A DNA stretch of 51,117 nt, taken from positions 1 to 51,117 of the IMG/VR virus record IMGVR_UViG_3300031974_002532; one strand, given 5' to 3'. Origin of the DNA: a virus. The translations under genes were made by a program, and so were the position numbers. The notes beneath the pieces are model-generated. The model saw only the letters and a program-made list of their open reading frames with translations, was not told the DNA's origin and did no database searches. Positions 1-9,581 of this stretch are shown here, one piece after another (the first letter of the stretch is position 1; each line of letters starts with the position of its first letter).

Positions 1-1
1 T

Positions 2-3000
2 CGTTCGGGTCGTGGCGCTCGTAACCGGTTCCGTTGTCCGCCTGGGTTTGAGAACGGTGGTACGTTCACGGATCGCCGTTTCAGTACTTGTGGTGCTCAG
101 ATTCTTGGTATTCCGAACTTTGGTCCGGGTTCACTCCTTGGCGGTACGGGTCGTGCACTTGCCCGGTTAGCGAGAAACGCTGAGCTTATTTCGAGTATTG
201 GCGATTTGCGTTCTCAGAAAAACCCTGGCGTGTTTATTCGTTCAGCACAGATTCCGAGCACTCCGAAGAAAGTGAATGTTACTGCTAGAACTGCTGGCGT
301 AAACACTATTCTCAACGCCATTGGTGATACTCGTTGGAATATTCGAGTGTCCAAGCGAGACGGCGTGATTCTAGAACCCGTAGCTGGTTTGAGTTTCTTC
401 GCTAACCAGACAGGCGACTTTGACGATGTTGTCGATGGTTCGCTAGTTGTTAGAAACACGGATGCTTCGTTTGACACTCCAGAAGTTATTGAAGCGGTAC
501 AGTCTTTGAACGCTGGTTTTAAAGACGTATACTTTGCGATTCCTGAGGTTGGTGTTGTTCGTTTCGGCAGGGAAGGTGGCGAGCTTACTCCTGCGGAACG
601 TACGTCTTTAACTCGTACACTACCTACCCGCATTTCTCGTGACGCTGACATTGACCCGACTGCTGGCCTGCGAGGGTTCGCTGACGATTCTGGCGGCAAG
701 TTTGTTGTCGAGTTCGGTAACCTCAACGAGCAGGGCCGGTTTAATGTGGAACAGTCTGATAACCAGCTGGTCAAGGTACAGGGTCCTGGGGGCACGGTTC
801 GTCAGGTTCCTCAGTGGGTTTATGAAACGTTCTTGTCTCGTTCTGCACCACGTCGTGCTAAGGACGACCCGATCTTTGAACTTGTTCCGGAGGGCAAGTC
901 CGTAAACCCTTTTTTCATAACCGCAAAGGCGGTCCAACCCGATACACTCTATAAGGAGTATCAGGCGGATATTGCGTTTAAGGTAGACGCCTATAAGGAT
1001 CAGGCGTATTTGGGCGGTGTGAACTTTAAGCGTGTTCGTCCTGGCGGTGTTCCTTTGCGTCGGGCGTTGGGCGGGCTTGCTTCGGCGGTAGCGTTTTTTG
1101 ATCCTTCGATTAGTCGTTATCGTTGTCCCCCTGGTTTTACTGGGGGCGGTCAGTTAACGAATGTTCGGGGTTCTACGTGTGGACGTAGTTTGAGTTCTCC
1201 GGCGATGTTGGCTTTGGGCAAGTTGCAGGATGCTCGTGGTAAATTTTCGTCTTTGAGGCGTGATCGTTCTCGGGTTGGTCGTGTTGATTTTGATGTTGAT
1301 GCGCTTGATGAGGATAGTTTTAGGGCGGCAGTGCTGACGTTTCAGACGGATGTTGAGAATGCTACGGAGGGTTTTCTTCGCTGGTCTAGAAATTTGCCAG
1401 ATGTTGATGAGTTAGAGCGTTCGGATTTGGTGAATCTTCCTCCGTTGACTGATGCTGATCGGCGGGCGTTTGAGATGGTGTCTAGGAATATGTCAGTGGC
1501 TTTGGCTGGCTTTTCTTATGATGTTCGTGACCTTGAGTCTTTAGATGAGCCGACTTGGAATGCTTTGGTTGATGCATTGCAGGATTTTGCGACGGTTGAG
1601 GCGCAGCGTCAGCTTTATTTAGAGAAGTATGGTCTGGATAATTGGCCGGGAACAGACCCTAGGACAATTGATACGGAGATTGTGAATCTTGCTAGAGAAT
1701 TAGCAGGTGCTGCTGATGGTCGGGTAGTTACGCGAGTTGATGATGTTACTGAAGAGGGCGCTAATGTTGTGTCGTCTATTGATCAGGCTTTGGAGACTGC
1801 TGAAGCTTTGTTGGATGCGAATGGTCGGGATGAGTTGTGGAGCGTTACCGATCTTTTTGAGTTTAATGAGTTGTACTATGACTTATTAGATAGGTCTGAT
1901 ATTATGGATACGTCGCCGGAGTTTTTCACTCGGTTAGACGATGCTTTGTGGTCACAGTTGCGAAAGTATGATGAGAAAATTGATGAAGATCCAGATAGTC
2001 TTTCGTTAGAAGAGTATGCGTATTTGTTGTTCGCTTTGAGGAGGTTTCGCTCTTCTCATGCTGGCACTAATGCTACCAATAAACAAATAGACGATCTGGG
2101 TTTGGTTGTTAGTAATACGTATGTGGCTAAACAGCGCCGAGAGTTTGGTGAGTTAGATTTGCCTCTTTCTGAGAGATCTGACGATGCGCTGGTTTATGTG
2201 ATGGTTGCCGGAGATTCTGAGTACGGTGATATAACTGTTGATAAGGCTGAGAATGCGTTTATACAGGGCAGAATAGAGGCTTTGAAAACAGCGCTGTCCG
2301 AAGCCGGGGTTGATCCTGACAAAATTTCTGATACTCGTTATGAGCGGGCTGTAGTTGATATGCTTAATAATGTTAACTCTGACGTGCAAATTGAAACTTT
2401 ACTTCCTAGTGCTTTGTCTGGTGATGAGAGGCAAGCCTTTTTGAATGAGTTTTCTAAGACTAATCGCTATATCAGAAACATAATTAAAGGGCAGCGTAGT
2501 GCTTTAATCGCCCAAAAGCAGGGTCGGGACCTTGATAATTTTTACCGAATGTTTTTGAAATCGAACGGAAACGTTGAAGCTATTGTTTATGATATGCCCG
2601 AGGCCGATTATGAGAATACTTTAGAGGCCGTGCAGGGACTAATGGACAGTTTAGCTGGAGTATACGAGGCAAGTGAAAATTGGGCGACTTTACGTACTCT
2701 AAGATCCAGAATGAAGAATGCTCGTGAGAATATGCGTCTGCAAATTATAGGAGAAATTGATTATCTTACTGATGACCCAGAATTGCTGCCTGACCGTAGT
2801 GGTACGCCTAGGTGGCTTGTTGGTTTTAGAGAACGCCAAAAACAGGGTATGACGGAGATAGTGCAAGAAGGTCTTAAAGACTTGGATCAATCGGATTACG
2901 ATATTGTGGATTTGAGTAACAATGAAACAACTGAAAAAGCAGTCGTGCGGCTAAAGAAGGAAGGCAAGTTTAGGGAGTGGACGAACAAATTGTTACTTGC

Positions 3001-4045
3001 GTCGGACGCTAGTGAGGCTGAACGTGATCCCAGTAAGCGTAGTGTAGTAGCTGAGTTTAGAGTACGTGCTGATGATGGTGAAGAGTTTCTTATTAAAATT
3101 GATAATGTAATTTTTGACGGAGGGTATCCTGATGGCGATCTCTCTATAATGCAGCTCCAGTCGTATTTCTATGCTACTGTGATTGATAAAGACGGGAATG
3201 AAGTAATTCGTGAGCTTACTGTTCCGGATAGGTATTTTAAGGCTAACGTTGTGCGAAGGATGTACACATCTGGAGAAGTAGATAACGAGTTGATTGTGGT
3301 CAATAGTTTCGTAGATAAATTTGGGTACGAAATTCGTTTGCCTGACGGACGTACGCTTATGGTAGATAATAGAGGTAAGGGAATTGCAGATAAATTGAAT
3401 CAACGCTTTATGGCAATGTCTGCTGCGGCTGGAATTAAGAAACATACGTTAACTGCGGCTTGGGACGGTCAATATGTTTGGCCAAGGCGTGGCGTGCGTT
3501 CATCTAGCACAGAAGTGATTAAGAATCTTGATCAAGCGTTTAATAGACTAGTTGCTCAATACGACCGTGCTAAAGAATCTATTGCTGATGGTCGAAGATT
3601 AACTGGGCAAGAAGCTATGGCGTGGTTGATGTTTAATGGTGATGATAAAAAACGTGACCGTGTTGCAATGTTACTTAACTTTAACTTGGGGTTAGGGGAT
3701 GATCCCCCTAACACCGTTTTTGAGTGGGCACAACACACTGAATTTATTCATGCTTTAGAGGCAGAAGAAGATAGTATTCATGAAGCAATGATTCGGTCTT
3801 TTTTCAAGGGATCTGGTACCCCATTAAGCGGTGATAAATCAGATCAACGCTTTGTAGACCATGTTAATAGCTTGCTGCCTGAAGGGTCTCCCAGTAGACT
3901 AGTTTCTGTAAACGACTTACAGGACGAAGGTTTCGTGACACGGTTTTTGCCAGACGAAACCGGTATTGGTCCTTATGTAATAGGTAAGTCAGTTTTAGAT
4001 TTTTCTGTTGCAGATATTGATGGGGCAGGTTGTAAAGATGGCTGA
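2..4045 (+). CDS. Giant head-region protein, 5' partial, Cys modules and GNAT-like domain
   Basis: The reading frame is open from the left edge, so the true start is outside the window; at least 1,347 residues are visible. Two copies of a C-x17-C module (Arg-Cys-Pro-Pro-Gly-Phe, then Gly-Gly and Thr, ending Ser-Thr-Cys-Gly) lie at nt 32-94 and 1121-1183. They hold four of the few cysteines in the protein. Near the C terminus, nt about 3340-3500 reads like a GNAT acetyltransferase core: a GKGIA turn matching the acetyl-CoA loop pattern, a helix, then a strand ending WPRRGVR. The middle is acidic, helical and unrecognised. It lies upstream of the capsid gene and overlaps the next large gene, so a virion or head-maturation role is likely. 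Third codon positions change character near nt 2050, from G/T-rich to A-rich, suggesting a mosaic. The GNAT assignment is tentative. Confidence 0.7.
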   Translation, partial: RSGRGARNRFRCPPGFENGGTFTDRRFSTCGAQILGIPNFGPGSLLGGTGRALARLARNAELISSIGDLRSQKNPGVFIRSAQIPSTPKKVNVTARTAGVNTILNAIGDTRWNIRVSKRDGVILEPVAGLSFFANQTGDFDDVVDGSLVVRNTDASFDTPEVIEAVQSLNAGFKDVYFAIPEVGVVRFGREGGELTPAERTSLTRTLPTRISRDADIDPTAGLRGFADDSGGKFVVEFGNLNEQGRFNVEQSDNQLVKVQGPGGTVRQVPQWVYETFLSRSAPRRAKDDPIFELVPEGKSVNPFFITAKAVQPDTLYKEYQADIAFKVDAYKDQAYLGGVNFKRVRPGGVPLRRALGGLASAVAFFDPSISRYRCPPGFTGGGQLTNVRGSTCGRSLSSPAMLALGKLQDARGKFSSLRRDRSRVGRVDFDVDALDEDSFRAAVLTFQTDVENATEGFLRWSRNLPDVDELERSDLVNLPPLTDADRRAFEMVSRNMSVALAGFSYDVRDLESLDEPTWNALVDALQDFATVEAQRQLYLEKYGLDNWPGTDPRTIDTEIVNLARELAGAADGRVVTRVDDVTEEGANVVSSIDQALETAEALLDANGRDELWSVTDLFEFNELYYDLLDRSDIMDTSPEFFTRLDDALWSQLRKYDEKIDEDPDSLSLEEYAYLLFALRRFRSSHAGTNATNKQIDDLGLVVSNTYVAKQRREFGELDLPLSERSDDALVYVMVAGDSEYGDITVDKAENAFIQGRIEALKTALSEAGVDPDKISDTRYERAVVDMLNNVNSDVQIETLLPSALSGDERQAFLNEFSKTNRYIRNIIKGQRSALIAQKQGRDLDNFYRMFLKSNGNVEAIVYDMPEADYENTLEAVQGLMDSLAGVYEASENWATLRTLRSRMKNARENMRLQIIGEIDYLTDDPELLPDRSGTPRWLVGFRERQKQGMTEIVQEGLKDLDQSDYDIVDLSNNETTEKAVVRLKKEGKFREWTNKLLLASDASEAERDPSKRSVVAEFRVRADDGEEFLIKIDNVIFDGGYPDGDLSIMQLQSYFYATVIDKDGNEVIRELTVPDRYFKANVVRRMYTSGEVDNELIVVNSFVDKFGYEIRLPDGRTLMVDNRGKGIADKLNQRFMAMSAAAGIKKHTLTAAWDGQYVWPRRGVRSSSTEVIKNLDQAFNRLVAQYDRAKESIADGRRLTGQEAMAWLMFNGDDKKRDRVAMLLNFNLGLGDDPPNTVFEWAQHTEFIHALEAEEDSIHEAMIRSFFKGSGTPLSGDKSDQRFVDHVNSLLPEGSPSRLVSVNDLQDEGFVTRFLPDETGIGPYVIGKSVLDFSVADIDGAGCKDG

Positions 4046-7000
4046 TTTTTTCGTACAGAACAAAGTGACTAACAAAATAATTGAGCAGATTTCTGAGAAG
4101 ATGTTCTGTGAGGTTACTCCTAAGCGTCCACGTAAACCTAATGGTGTGGCTCAGCGTTACAGCCCGAACTATCGTTCGGATATTGATCCGTATCGTAAAG
4201 CGAACGGTGCACCTACTGTTGTGAGTGTGGCGGAGGGTAATACTACGATTGGTGATATCGAGTCGGCTGTGGCGCATGTTTCTGGTCAGAATGGGCCGCT
4301 GTCTGCGGTACCTGACGAGTTTTTAGCTGACACTATTCTGCGTGACCTTGCTACTGAAGGCCAGGATAGGTTTGAAATTATTTCGGTCCGTGAGACCACT
4401 GATGGCGTTGATGGTATTTTGAAGTTTCGTGATACTGTTACTGGGATGGTGTATGGTTTGAAACATCATGAGGGCAGCGACGCTTTAGATGATGCTGGGC
4501 AGGTAGAGATTTTGGTTTCTCGGGTAGCTGAGGAGTTTGGTTTTGCTCAGGGCCGCATGCGGGTGGCTAGCGGTATTGGCGATAATGGTTCGTTTGCGGT
4601 TTTGATGGAGATGCCTGATTCGGTTGTGGCTGGGGATACTCGTGATTTGCGTCCGGAGATGAGTGTGTCTCAGGCTGATACTGATGATGTGGTACGTTTG
4701 GCTTTGATGGATTTTGTTTTGGCTAACCCGTCTCGCAGTCCGTTAGATGTTATTGGCTCGTCAGATGATGAAGGCATGAGTTTGCATCCGGTTCCTGATT
4801 CGGGGGCTTTAATAACGAATGTTGGTTTGAGGGATCGGCAAGCATTAGAGAGTTTTGTTGCGGATGCTATGGATGCGAATCATCCTGCTTTGCTTGAGTT
4901 GCGTAAGCGTTTGGAAGATCCAGAGCGTCGTGAAGAAGTTATTGAGTCGCTTCGTCGTCTGCGTGCGGAGCTTGTGCAGCAGGGCACTGATGGTGGTCTT
5001 CGTAAGTTTAATGCCGACACGCTTAGCTTAGAACGCTCCGCTAGTTTTGAGCGTATGAAGGGTAAGCGTGATGCCGTTTCGGACCGTATGGCTACGGTGC
5101 GTTTGACTGATACGGATGAGTTGGTTTCTTTGTTTGAGGGTGCTACGGCTCGGCCTCGTCCTGGGGCTACTGTTGTGGGTCGGCAGAACCCTGGCAGTCC
5201 GGCGGTTGTTAGTCAGGAGTTTGCTCAGCTAACCCCTAAGCAGCGGGCTGCGACGTTGAATGGTATTTTGCAAGAGATGCCTCATTTAGAGAGTGTTTTG
5301 GAGTTAAGCGATCTTACGAGAAAGAAGACAGGAAAGAAAGTCAGGACTGAGAAAAGAGGCACAATTAAAAATTTGACGGATGATCAGGTTACTGAGGCGT
5401 TAGATAGGGTTTTGCAGCATTTTGAAGATAACATTGATTATTTGTTGTCGCAGTCTCCTCCTGATGCGCCGGGTAGGTCGATGTTGGCGTGGGATGTTGA
5501 TGAGGGCCGTTATGTGTTGACGCCGGAGGCTAGGGTGACGCAGGCTTGGTATGATGTGGCTAATAATTTGGCTGGTAAGATTTCTGATGAGTCTGGTGTT
5601 CGTCCTGAGTCTGCTGCTGCTGTTTTAGCTGTTTTGTCGGCGTCGTCGGATTGGCGTGATAATGTGCCTTTAGCGATTAATAGTATTAGGGTTTGGGCTG
5701 AAAATCCTACGATAACTGCTGCAGACGTTGAAGTGATGCGTAGAGCTTACATAGATGCTAAAAACAGCAGCTTGAAAGAAAGACAGAAAAGAGGTGTTGA
5801 TGTAACTGCGGATAGAGAGCTTCTTAAAAGATTAGACAACATGCCTGTAGAGGAGTATTTGTCTTTAATGGACGGGAAGCTGGATGTTCCGTTGCATGAG
5901 CAAGATCCGTTGTTTGTGTCGCATTACATCAGATCACGGGCTGCTACAAACGCTGATGGTAGTGATTTGGGTCGTGTAGATTTGATTCCGTCTGACCGAG
6001 GCGATGGCTCTTTCGATATGGTGATGATAGAAGGTGTTGCTGCCTCGAATTCACATTCAGCTAGTACTTTGATTATTCCATCAGATATGCCAGAAAGCGA
6101 GTACAAGCTAGAAACTAAAAAAACGAAAGTTGTTAACGCTAGTTTGCAGGTTACTCCTGATGGCTTTATTTCCGATGTGGCGCTAAGCAAAGAACCGGGA
6201 AGTAAGCAGCATCGAGATTTGATGGCGAAGGTAACTAAAGGTGCTGATCGTTCTGCCGTTTTTCTTTCTATTGAGGCACAGCCTGAGCTTCATAGTTTTT
6301 ATGAGAGTCTAGGGTTTGTGGTTACTGAAGAGACAGGCAAGGGCGGTGTTCCTATATTGCGTCGTGAGCCTGTTAAATTAGGTAACTATTCGTTTGACAA
6401 AATCGCTAGAATTTTACAAGGTGATGCAAACAATACCGATTTAGATACGACGGCTTTTGTAGAGAGATACATTTCACCTAATTTAGGCGAATATGCTAAG
6501 GTAAGGTCTTTCTATAACAATATTGCTGATCCTGCTGACACTCAATGGGCAAGCCTAACAGCGGACACGCATCATTTTAACGCTGTGTCTTTGATCCCTA
6601 TAGGGTCAACAGGGACTCTTCATGCGGGCTACATTGATAACAACGGCAAGGAAGTGCTACCTAACAATCCTCGTCCCTATACTGACACCGTTCTTCCTAA
6701 GAATAACCCGTTTATAGGTAAAATGTTTGATACGAACAAAACTATAGGGTTTAGTGGTTCGTATTGGCTAGCGAGGGAAGCCGCTCTACGTAAAGCGCAA
6801 GAGTATGGCATTCTTCCACGAGAGATGCAGTCAATCTTGTGGGAGCACCAGCGACGCATGTGGGTTGATCAAAAACTGAAGACTGGAGTCGGTGACGCTA
6901 TTTTAAGAGAAATTAGGCAACTAGCCCTCAATGGTGATAGCATAGGTGAAGAAGAGTTTAGAAAGTTGTATCAGCGTAAGTATGATGAGGCCATGCAAGG

Positions 7001-7070
7001 GTGGGAAAGCGCACCGGGTGCTCCTGCTGTTCTTGAAGATACCCGAGGGTTCTTAGAAGGGTTACAGTAA
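4038..7070 (+). CDS. Giant multidomain head-region protein with kinase-like and GNAT-like segments
   Basis: Encodes 1,010 residues from the ATG at 4038, which overlaps the previous stop by 8 nt; in-frame starts further upstream (4008, 4020) have no better ribosome site. Residues about 110-260 resemble a HipA/PI3K-type kinase fold, with a Lys at 142 in a beta strand and an LMDFVLAN segment around D225-N230, but the usual N-x-D-R catalytic loop is not intact. Residues about 504-552 and 795-941 look like two halves of a helical domain found in actinobacteriophage proteins (DPADTQW, a following DTHHF, then a C-terminal ILPREMQSILWE). Between them sits a segment ending FYESLGF (754-760), typical of GNAT acetyltransferases. 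Only one cysteine was noticed. With the preceding gene it forms a pair of enzyme-bearing proteins next to the capsid genes. The function is inferred to be a virion-associated effector or a head-assembly factor. Confidence 0.7.
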   Translation: MADFFVQNKVTNKIIEQISEKMFCEVTPKRPRKPNGVAQRYSPNYRSDIDPYRKANGAPTVVSVAEGNTTIGDIESAVAHVSGQNGPLSAVPDEFLADTILRDLATEGQDRFEIISVRETTDGVDGILKFRDTVTGMVYGLKHHEGSDALDDAGQVEILVSRVAEEFGFAQGRMRVASGIGDNGSFAVLMEMPDSVVAGDTRDLRPEMSVSQADTDDVVRLALMDFVLANPSRSPLDVIGSSDDEGMSLHPVPDSGALITNVGLRDRQALESFVADAMDANHPALLELRKRLEDPERREEVIESLRRLRAELVQQGTDGGLRKFNADTLSLERSASFERMKGKRDAVSDRMATVRLTDTDELVSLFEGATARPRPGATVVGRQNPGSPAVVSQEFAQLTPKQRAATLNGILQEMPHLESVLELSDLTRKKTGKKVRTEKRGTIKNLTDDQVTEALDRVLQHFEDNIDYLLSQSPPDAPGRSMLAWDVDEGRYVLTPEARVTQAWYDVANNLAGKISDESGVRPESAAAVLAVLSASSDWRDNVPLAINSIRVWAENPTITAADVEVMRRAYIDAKNSSLKERQKRGVDVTADRELLKRLDNMPVEEYLSLMDGKLDVPLHEQDPLFVSHYIRSRAATNADGSDLGRVDLIPSDRGDGSFDMVMIEGVAASNSHSASTLIIPSDMPESEYKLETKKTKVVNASLQVTPDGFISDVALSKEPGSKQHRDLMAKVTKGADRSAVFLSIEAQPELHSFYESLGFVVTEETGKGGVPILRREPVKLGNYSFDKIARILQGDANNTDLDTTAFVERYISPNLGEYAKVRSFYNNIADPADTQWASLTADTHHFNAVSLIPIGSTGTLHAGYIDNNGKEVLPNNPRPYTDTVLPKNNPFIGKMFDTNKTIGFSGSYWLAREAALRKAQEYGILPREMQSILWEHQRRMWVDQKLKTGVGDAILREIRQLALNGDSIGEEEFRKLYQRKYDEAMQGWESAPGAPAVLEDTRGFLEGLQ

Positions 7071-7072
7071 TC

Positions 7073-7288
7073 ATGGGAAAACTTAGCAAAGAATCATATG
7101 TCGAAGTAGATTATTCTGATTTTTCAGCTACAGCCGCTGCTGAAGCAGAACTGGAAGAAGAAGAATTCGGTACAGGTAAGCCTGTGGACTATCCGAACTT
7201 GATTGCTTTTTTTAGAGAGACCGGTGATGAAGAGTACGCTAGATTTTATGAGGGACTGTTAGAAGCACAGGGTGATGACGATGGCTAA
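7073..7288 (+). CDS. Small acidic hypothetical protein
   Basis: A 71-residue, strongly acidic protein with a run of glutamates near residue 30 and an Asp-rich C terminus. It starts 2 nt after the preceding stop and overlaps the next gene by 8 nt, so the three appear translationally coupled. No family is recognised. Its place in the head-gene string suggests a small morphogenesis or accessory protein. Confidence 0.6.
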   Translation: MGKLSKESYVEVDYSDFSATAAAEAELEEEEFGTGKPVDYPNLIAFFRETGDEEYARFYEGLLEAQGDDDG

Positions 7289-7487
7289 ACGATACAATTT
7301 CTCTTACGACAACAAACCGCATGGCTACGTTGTGTTTGACAATCATCAAATGATTGACATGCAATTTTATGATCCTCAACTACACTTAGATATGACTCAA
7401 TGGGCAGAAGGTAAAAATTTTACTAGCATCAGAGACCTAGTGGGTCGTGGTGCAGCCATGTGGAACATTGAAGAGGTTAACGTATGA
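7281..7487 (+). CDS. Small hypothetical protein
   Basis: Encodes 68 residues. The ATG at 7281 is preferred over a GTG at 7272 and an ATG at 7275 because AGGG at 7269-7272 sits at normal ribosome-site distance from 7281. The protein begins MAKRYNFSYD and is rich in aromatic residues and Asp. It overlaps the gene on each side (8 nt upstream, 4 nt downstream as ATGA), so it belongs to a tightly packed head operon. No family is recognised. Confidence 0.6.
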   Translation: MAKRYNFSYDNKPHGYVVFDNHQMIDMQFYDPQLHLDMTQWAEGKNFTSIRDLVGRGAAMWNIEEVNV

Positions 7488-8062
7488 ACGAGACATACTA
7501 CAAGACAACAGATGATGCTTTCGTTATTATCCGGGTGCAGGACCCTCGGTCGGCTGAGGCACATTCAACTATGCATAGTCAGGCCAAGGTCGATCGTGCG
7601 TTTGCTGAGATAGAGAAGCTTCGTCCACTTGATGCCCCCATGTTTACTGAGCAGCGTCTCAGGTTCTTCTTTCCCGAGCTGTCTGAGATTGACAGGTCAG
7701 AGTATTCTGAGGCGTACACAAACATTGATGAGTTTAACGCTAAGGCAATGTTAACAAAGCAGCGCATTGAGGCCATGCCTGATAGCGAGTTGGCAGATTA
7801 CATCTTTTTCTTTTCGATGAACACTCGCTTGATGACACCTGCCGATGTTGATGCTTTTATGGAAGCGATCTTTTTCAGTTGGAACATTAATATCAACATG
7901 CCCGGGGCGGAAGCAGATATTGACGACGCTACACAGCGAGAGATACTAGAATATAGTTATGCGATACTGAACAAGGTTGAGAAAGAACAAAACCCTAAGT
8001 ACGCATATGACTTTATCAAACTAACCGGCGGGACGGTTCCTAGCGAACAGCGAGGAAAGTGA
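7484..8062 (+). CDS. Hypothetical head-operon protein
   Basis: A 192-residue, mainly helical acidic protein. Its ATGA start overlaps the previous stop, and the next ATG follows 1 nt after its own stop. A Phe-rich helix (YIFFFSMN, then FMEAIFFSW) lies near residues 100-130. I do not recognise a family. Position just before the capsid-maturation-type gene suggests a head component or chaperone. Confidence 0.6.
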   Translation: MNETYYKTTDDAFVIIRVQDPRSAEAHSTMHSQAKVDRAFAEIEKLRPLDAPMFTEQRLRFFFPELSEIDRSEYSEAYTNIDEFNAKAMLTKQRIEAMPDSELADYIFFFSMNTRLMTPADVDAFMEAIFFSWNININMPGAEADIDDATQREILEYSYAILNKVEKEQNPKYAYDFIKLTGGTVPSEQRGK

Positions 8063-8063
8063 C

Positions 8064-9581
8064 ATGGCTAAAGATCCATTAGAAGAACAAACTGTCCCTA
8101 CCGAAAAGATGGCGAAAGAGCTGTCGAAGATTTTGGGTTGTTCTGGGGCGCACAAAGTGGGTGAGGATGCTTGGGGGCCTTGTGAGTCGCCTAAGGATCT
8201 TAAGAAGCTTATTGCTGTCGGTAACCCTGCTTTTCGTGAGTGGAAGAAGCGCCAACAGAAGAAGAAAAACTTCTACGACTTTTTAGAGTTGAAAGCGAAG
8301 GGTAAAGGGAAGAACAAGTTCCCGACCCGTGAAGCTGCAGAACAGGCCGCAAGTAAGATGGGGTGTGCCGGTGCACATCAGACCCGGCAAGGGGTTTGGG
8401 CACCGTGTATGACTCCTGAAGATTACAATGCGGCTCACGGCCATTTGAGTGTCGGGGGTTCTCCGGTTTTGCGGTTGCAGCGACCAACTCGTCGTGTCGC
8501 TACAGATTTGCGGGCTTGGGAGAAACTTCGTGAGCGTGGCCCACGTGGCATTGAGACGTTGCCGGGTGGGGGTTTGGTTTCGGCTAAATCCGTGACGGCT
8601 TCTGATTCGTTTACTCCGACGAAAGGTATGGTTGCGGAAGCGAAGCGTGCGTTGGAGTGGCGTAAAGAATTTAAGCGTGGCGGTACTGCTGTAGGTATTG
8701 CTCGTGCTAGAGATATTGCGAATGGTAAGAATCTTCCGTATAAGACGGTGAAGAGGATGAAGGCGTTTTTTGATAGGCACCAGTCTGACGCTAAAGCTGA
8801 CGGGTTTAGACCGGGCGAAAAAGGTTTCCCCTCTAATGGTAGAATTGCTCATGCTTTGTGGGGTGGCGATGCGGGATATACATGGGCGAAGAATATTGTG
8901 GCCCGTGTAGAGGGCACTGAGAAGTCGTTTAATTCGATTGAGGAAAAACGTTTCTATACTCGTGCTCGCCGGATGGAGTATGCGAAGCGTGGTTGGGCGT
9001 TGCCTGACGGTTCGTTCCCAATTCGTGATGTCGGGGATTTGCGTAACGCTATCCAGGCTTATGGTTTGGGTAAGGATGCTGAAGCAGCGAAAAAGCATAT
9101 TATGAAACGTGCTCGTGCTTTGGGTCGTACCGAGTTGATTCCTGAGAATTGGAAGACTCGCCAAAAGGCCGCTAGACGTTATGGTCCGAATGATCCTAAG
9201 ACGCCTGCGAAGCCTTCGGAACGTATCCGTGGGTCTAGACGAAATAAGCCGGGGACTGCTTCTAATACTCGTGGCGGGATTGAACTTTCTGCTGCGGTTG
9301 AGACTTCCTTGAAAAACAAGGTCAAAGAGCATAATGAGAAGATGGAGAAGCGCAACAAGCCTGAACGTAAGGTGACGTTAGGTATGCTTAAGGCCGTGTG
9401 GCGTAGAGGTGCCGGTGCTTTCTCAGCTACTCACCGTCCGAAGATGGGCCGTCAGCAGTGGGCGATGGGCCGTGTCAATGCATTCTTGAAACTTGTGTCT
9501 AGCGGTAAACCGTCGAATCCTAAGTACACGACCGATAACGATCTTCTCCCTAAGAAACATCCACGTAGAACTAAATCCTAA
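8064..9581 (+). CDS. Capsid-maturation-type structural protein with paired Cys modules
   Basis: A 505-residue, very basic protein immediately upstream of the major capsid gene, the usual place for a prohead protease, scaffold or maturation protein. Four parts are visible. (1) Two copies of a G-C-x-G-A-H ... W-x-P-C module with C-x13-C spacing (C26 and C101 are the first cysteines). (2) A segment with RARDI, TVKRM, FFDRH and ALWGGDAG, a pattern I associate with phage head proteins. (3) LPDGSFPI at residue 313 followed by DLRNAI and KKHIMKRARALG, a repeat-like segment common in phage capsid or prohead proteins (DUF6582-like). (4) A C-terminal AVWRRGAGAFS ... RVNAFL segment seen in other phage head proteins. 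I do not see a convincing protease triad, so the enzyme role is open. Confidence 0.75.
   Translation: MAKDPLEEQTVPTEKMAKELSKILGCSGAHKVGEDAWGPCESPKDLKKLIAVGNPAFREWKKRQQKKKNFYDFLELKAKGKGKNKFPTREAAEQAASKMGCAGAHQTRQGVWAPCMTPEDYNAAHGHLSVGGSPVLRLQRPTRRVATDLRAWEKLRERGPRGIETLPGGGLVSAKSVTASDSFTPTKGMVAEAKRALEWRKEFKRGGTAVGIARARDIANGKNLPYKTVKRMKAFFDRHQSDAKADGFRPGEKGFPSNGRIAHALWGGDAGYTWAKNIVARVEGTEKSFNSIEEKRFYTRARRMEYAKRGWALPDGSFPIRDVGDLRNAIQAYGLGKDAEAAKKHIMKRARALGRTELIPENWKTRQKAARRYGPNDPKTPAKPSERIRGSRRNKPGTASNTRGGIELSAAVETSLKNKVKEHNEKMEKRNKPERKVTLGMLKAVWRRGAGAFSATHRPKMGRQQWAMGRVNAFLKLVSSGKPSNPKYTTDNDLLPKKHPRRTKS

Noticed and set aside
8283-9332. Long minus-strand open frame of about 349 codons
   Set aside because: It mirrors the strongly supported capsid-maturation-type gene on the plus strand; its product is low-quality (Arg/Ser/Thr/Ile-rich) and there is no ribosome site or promoter.
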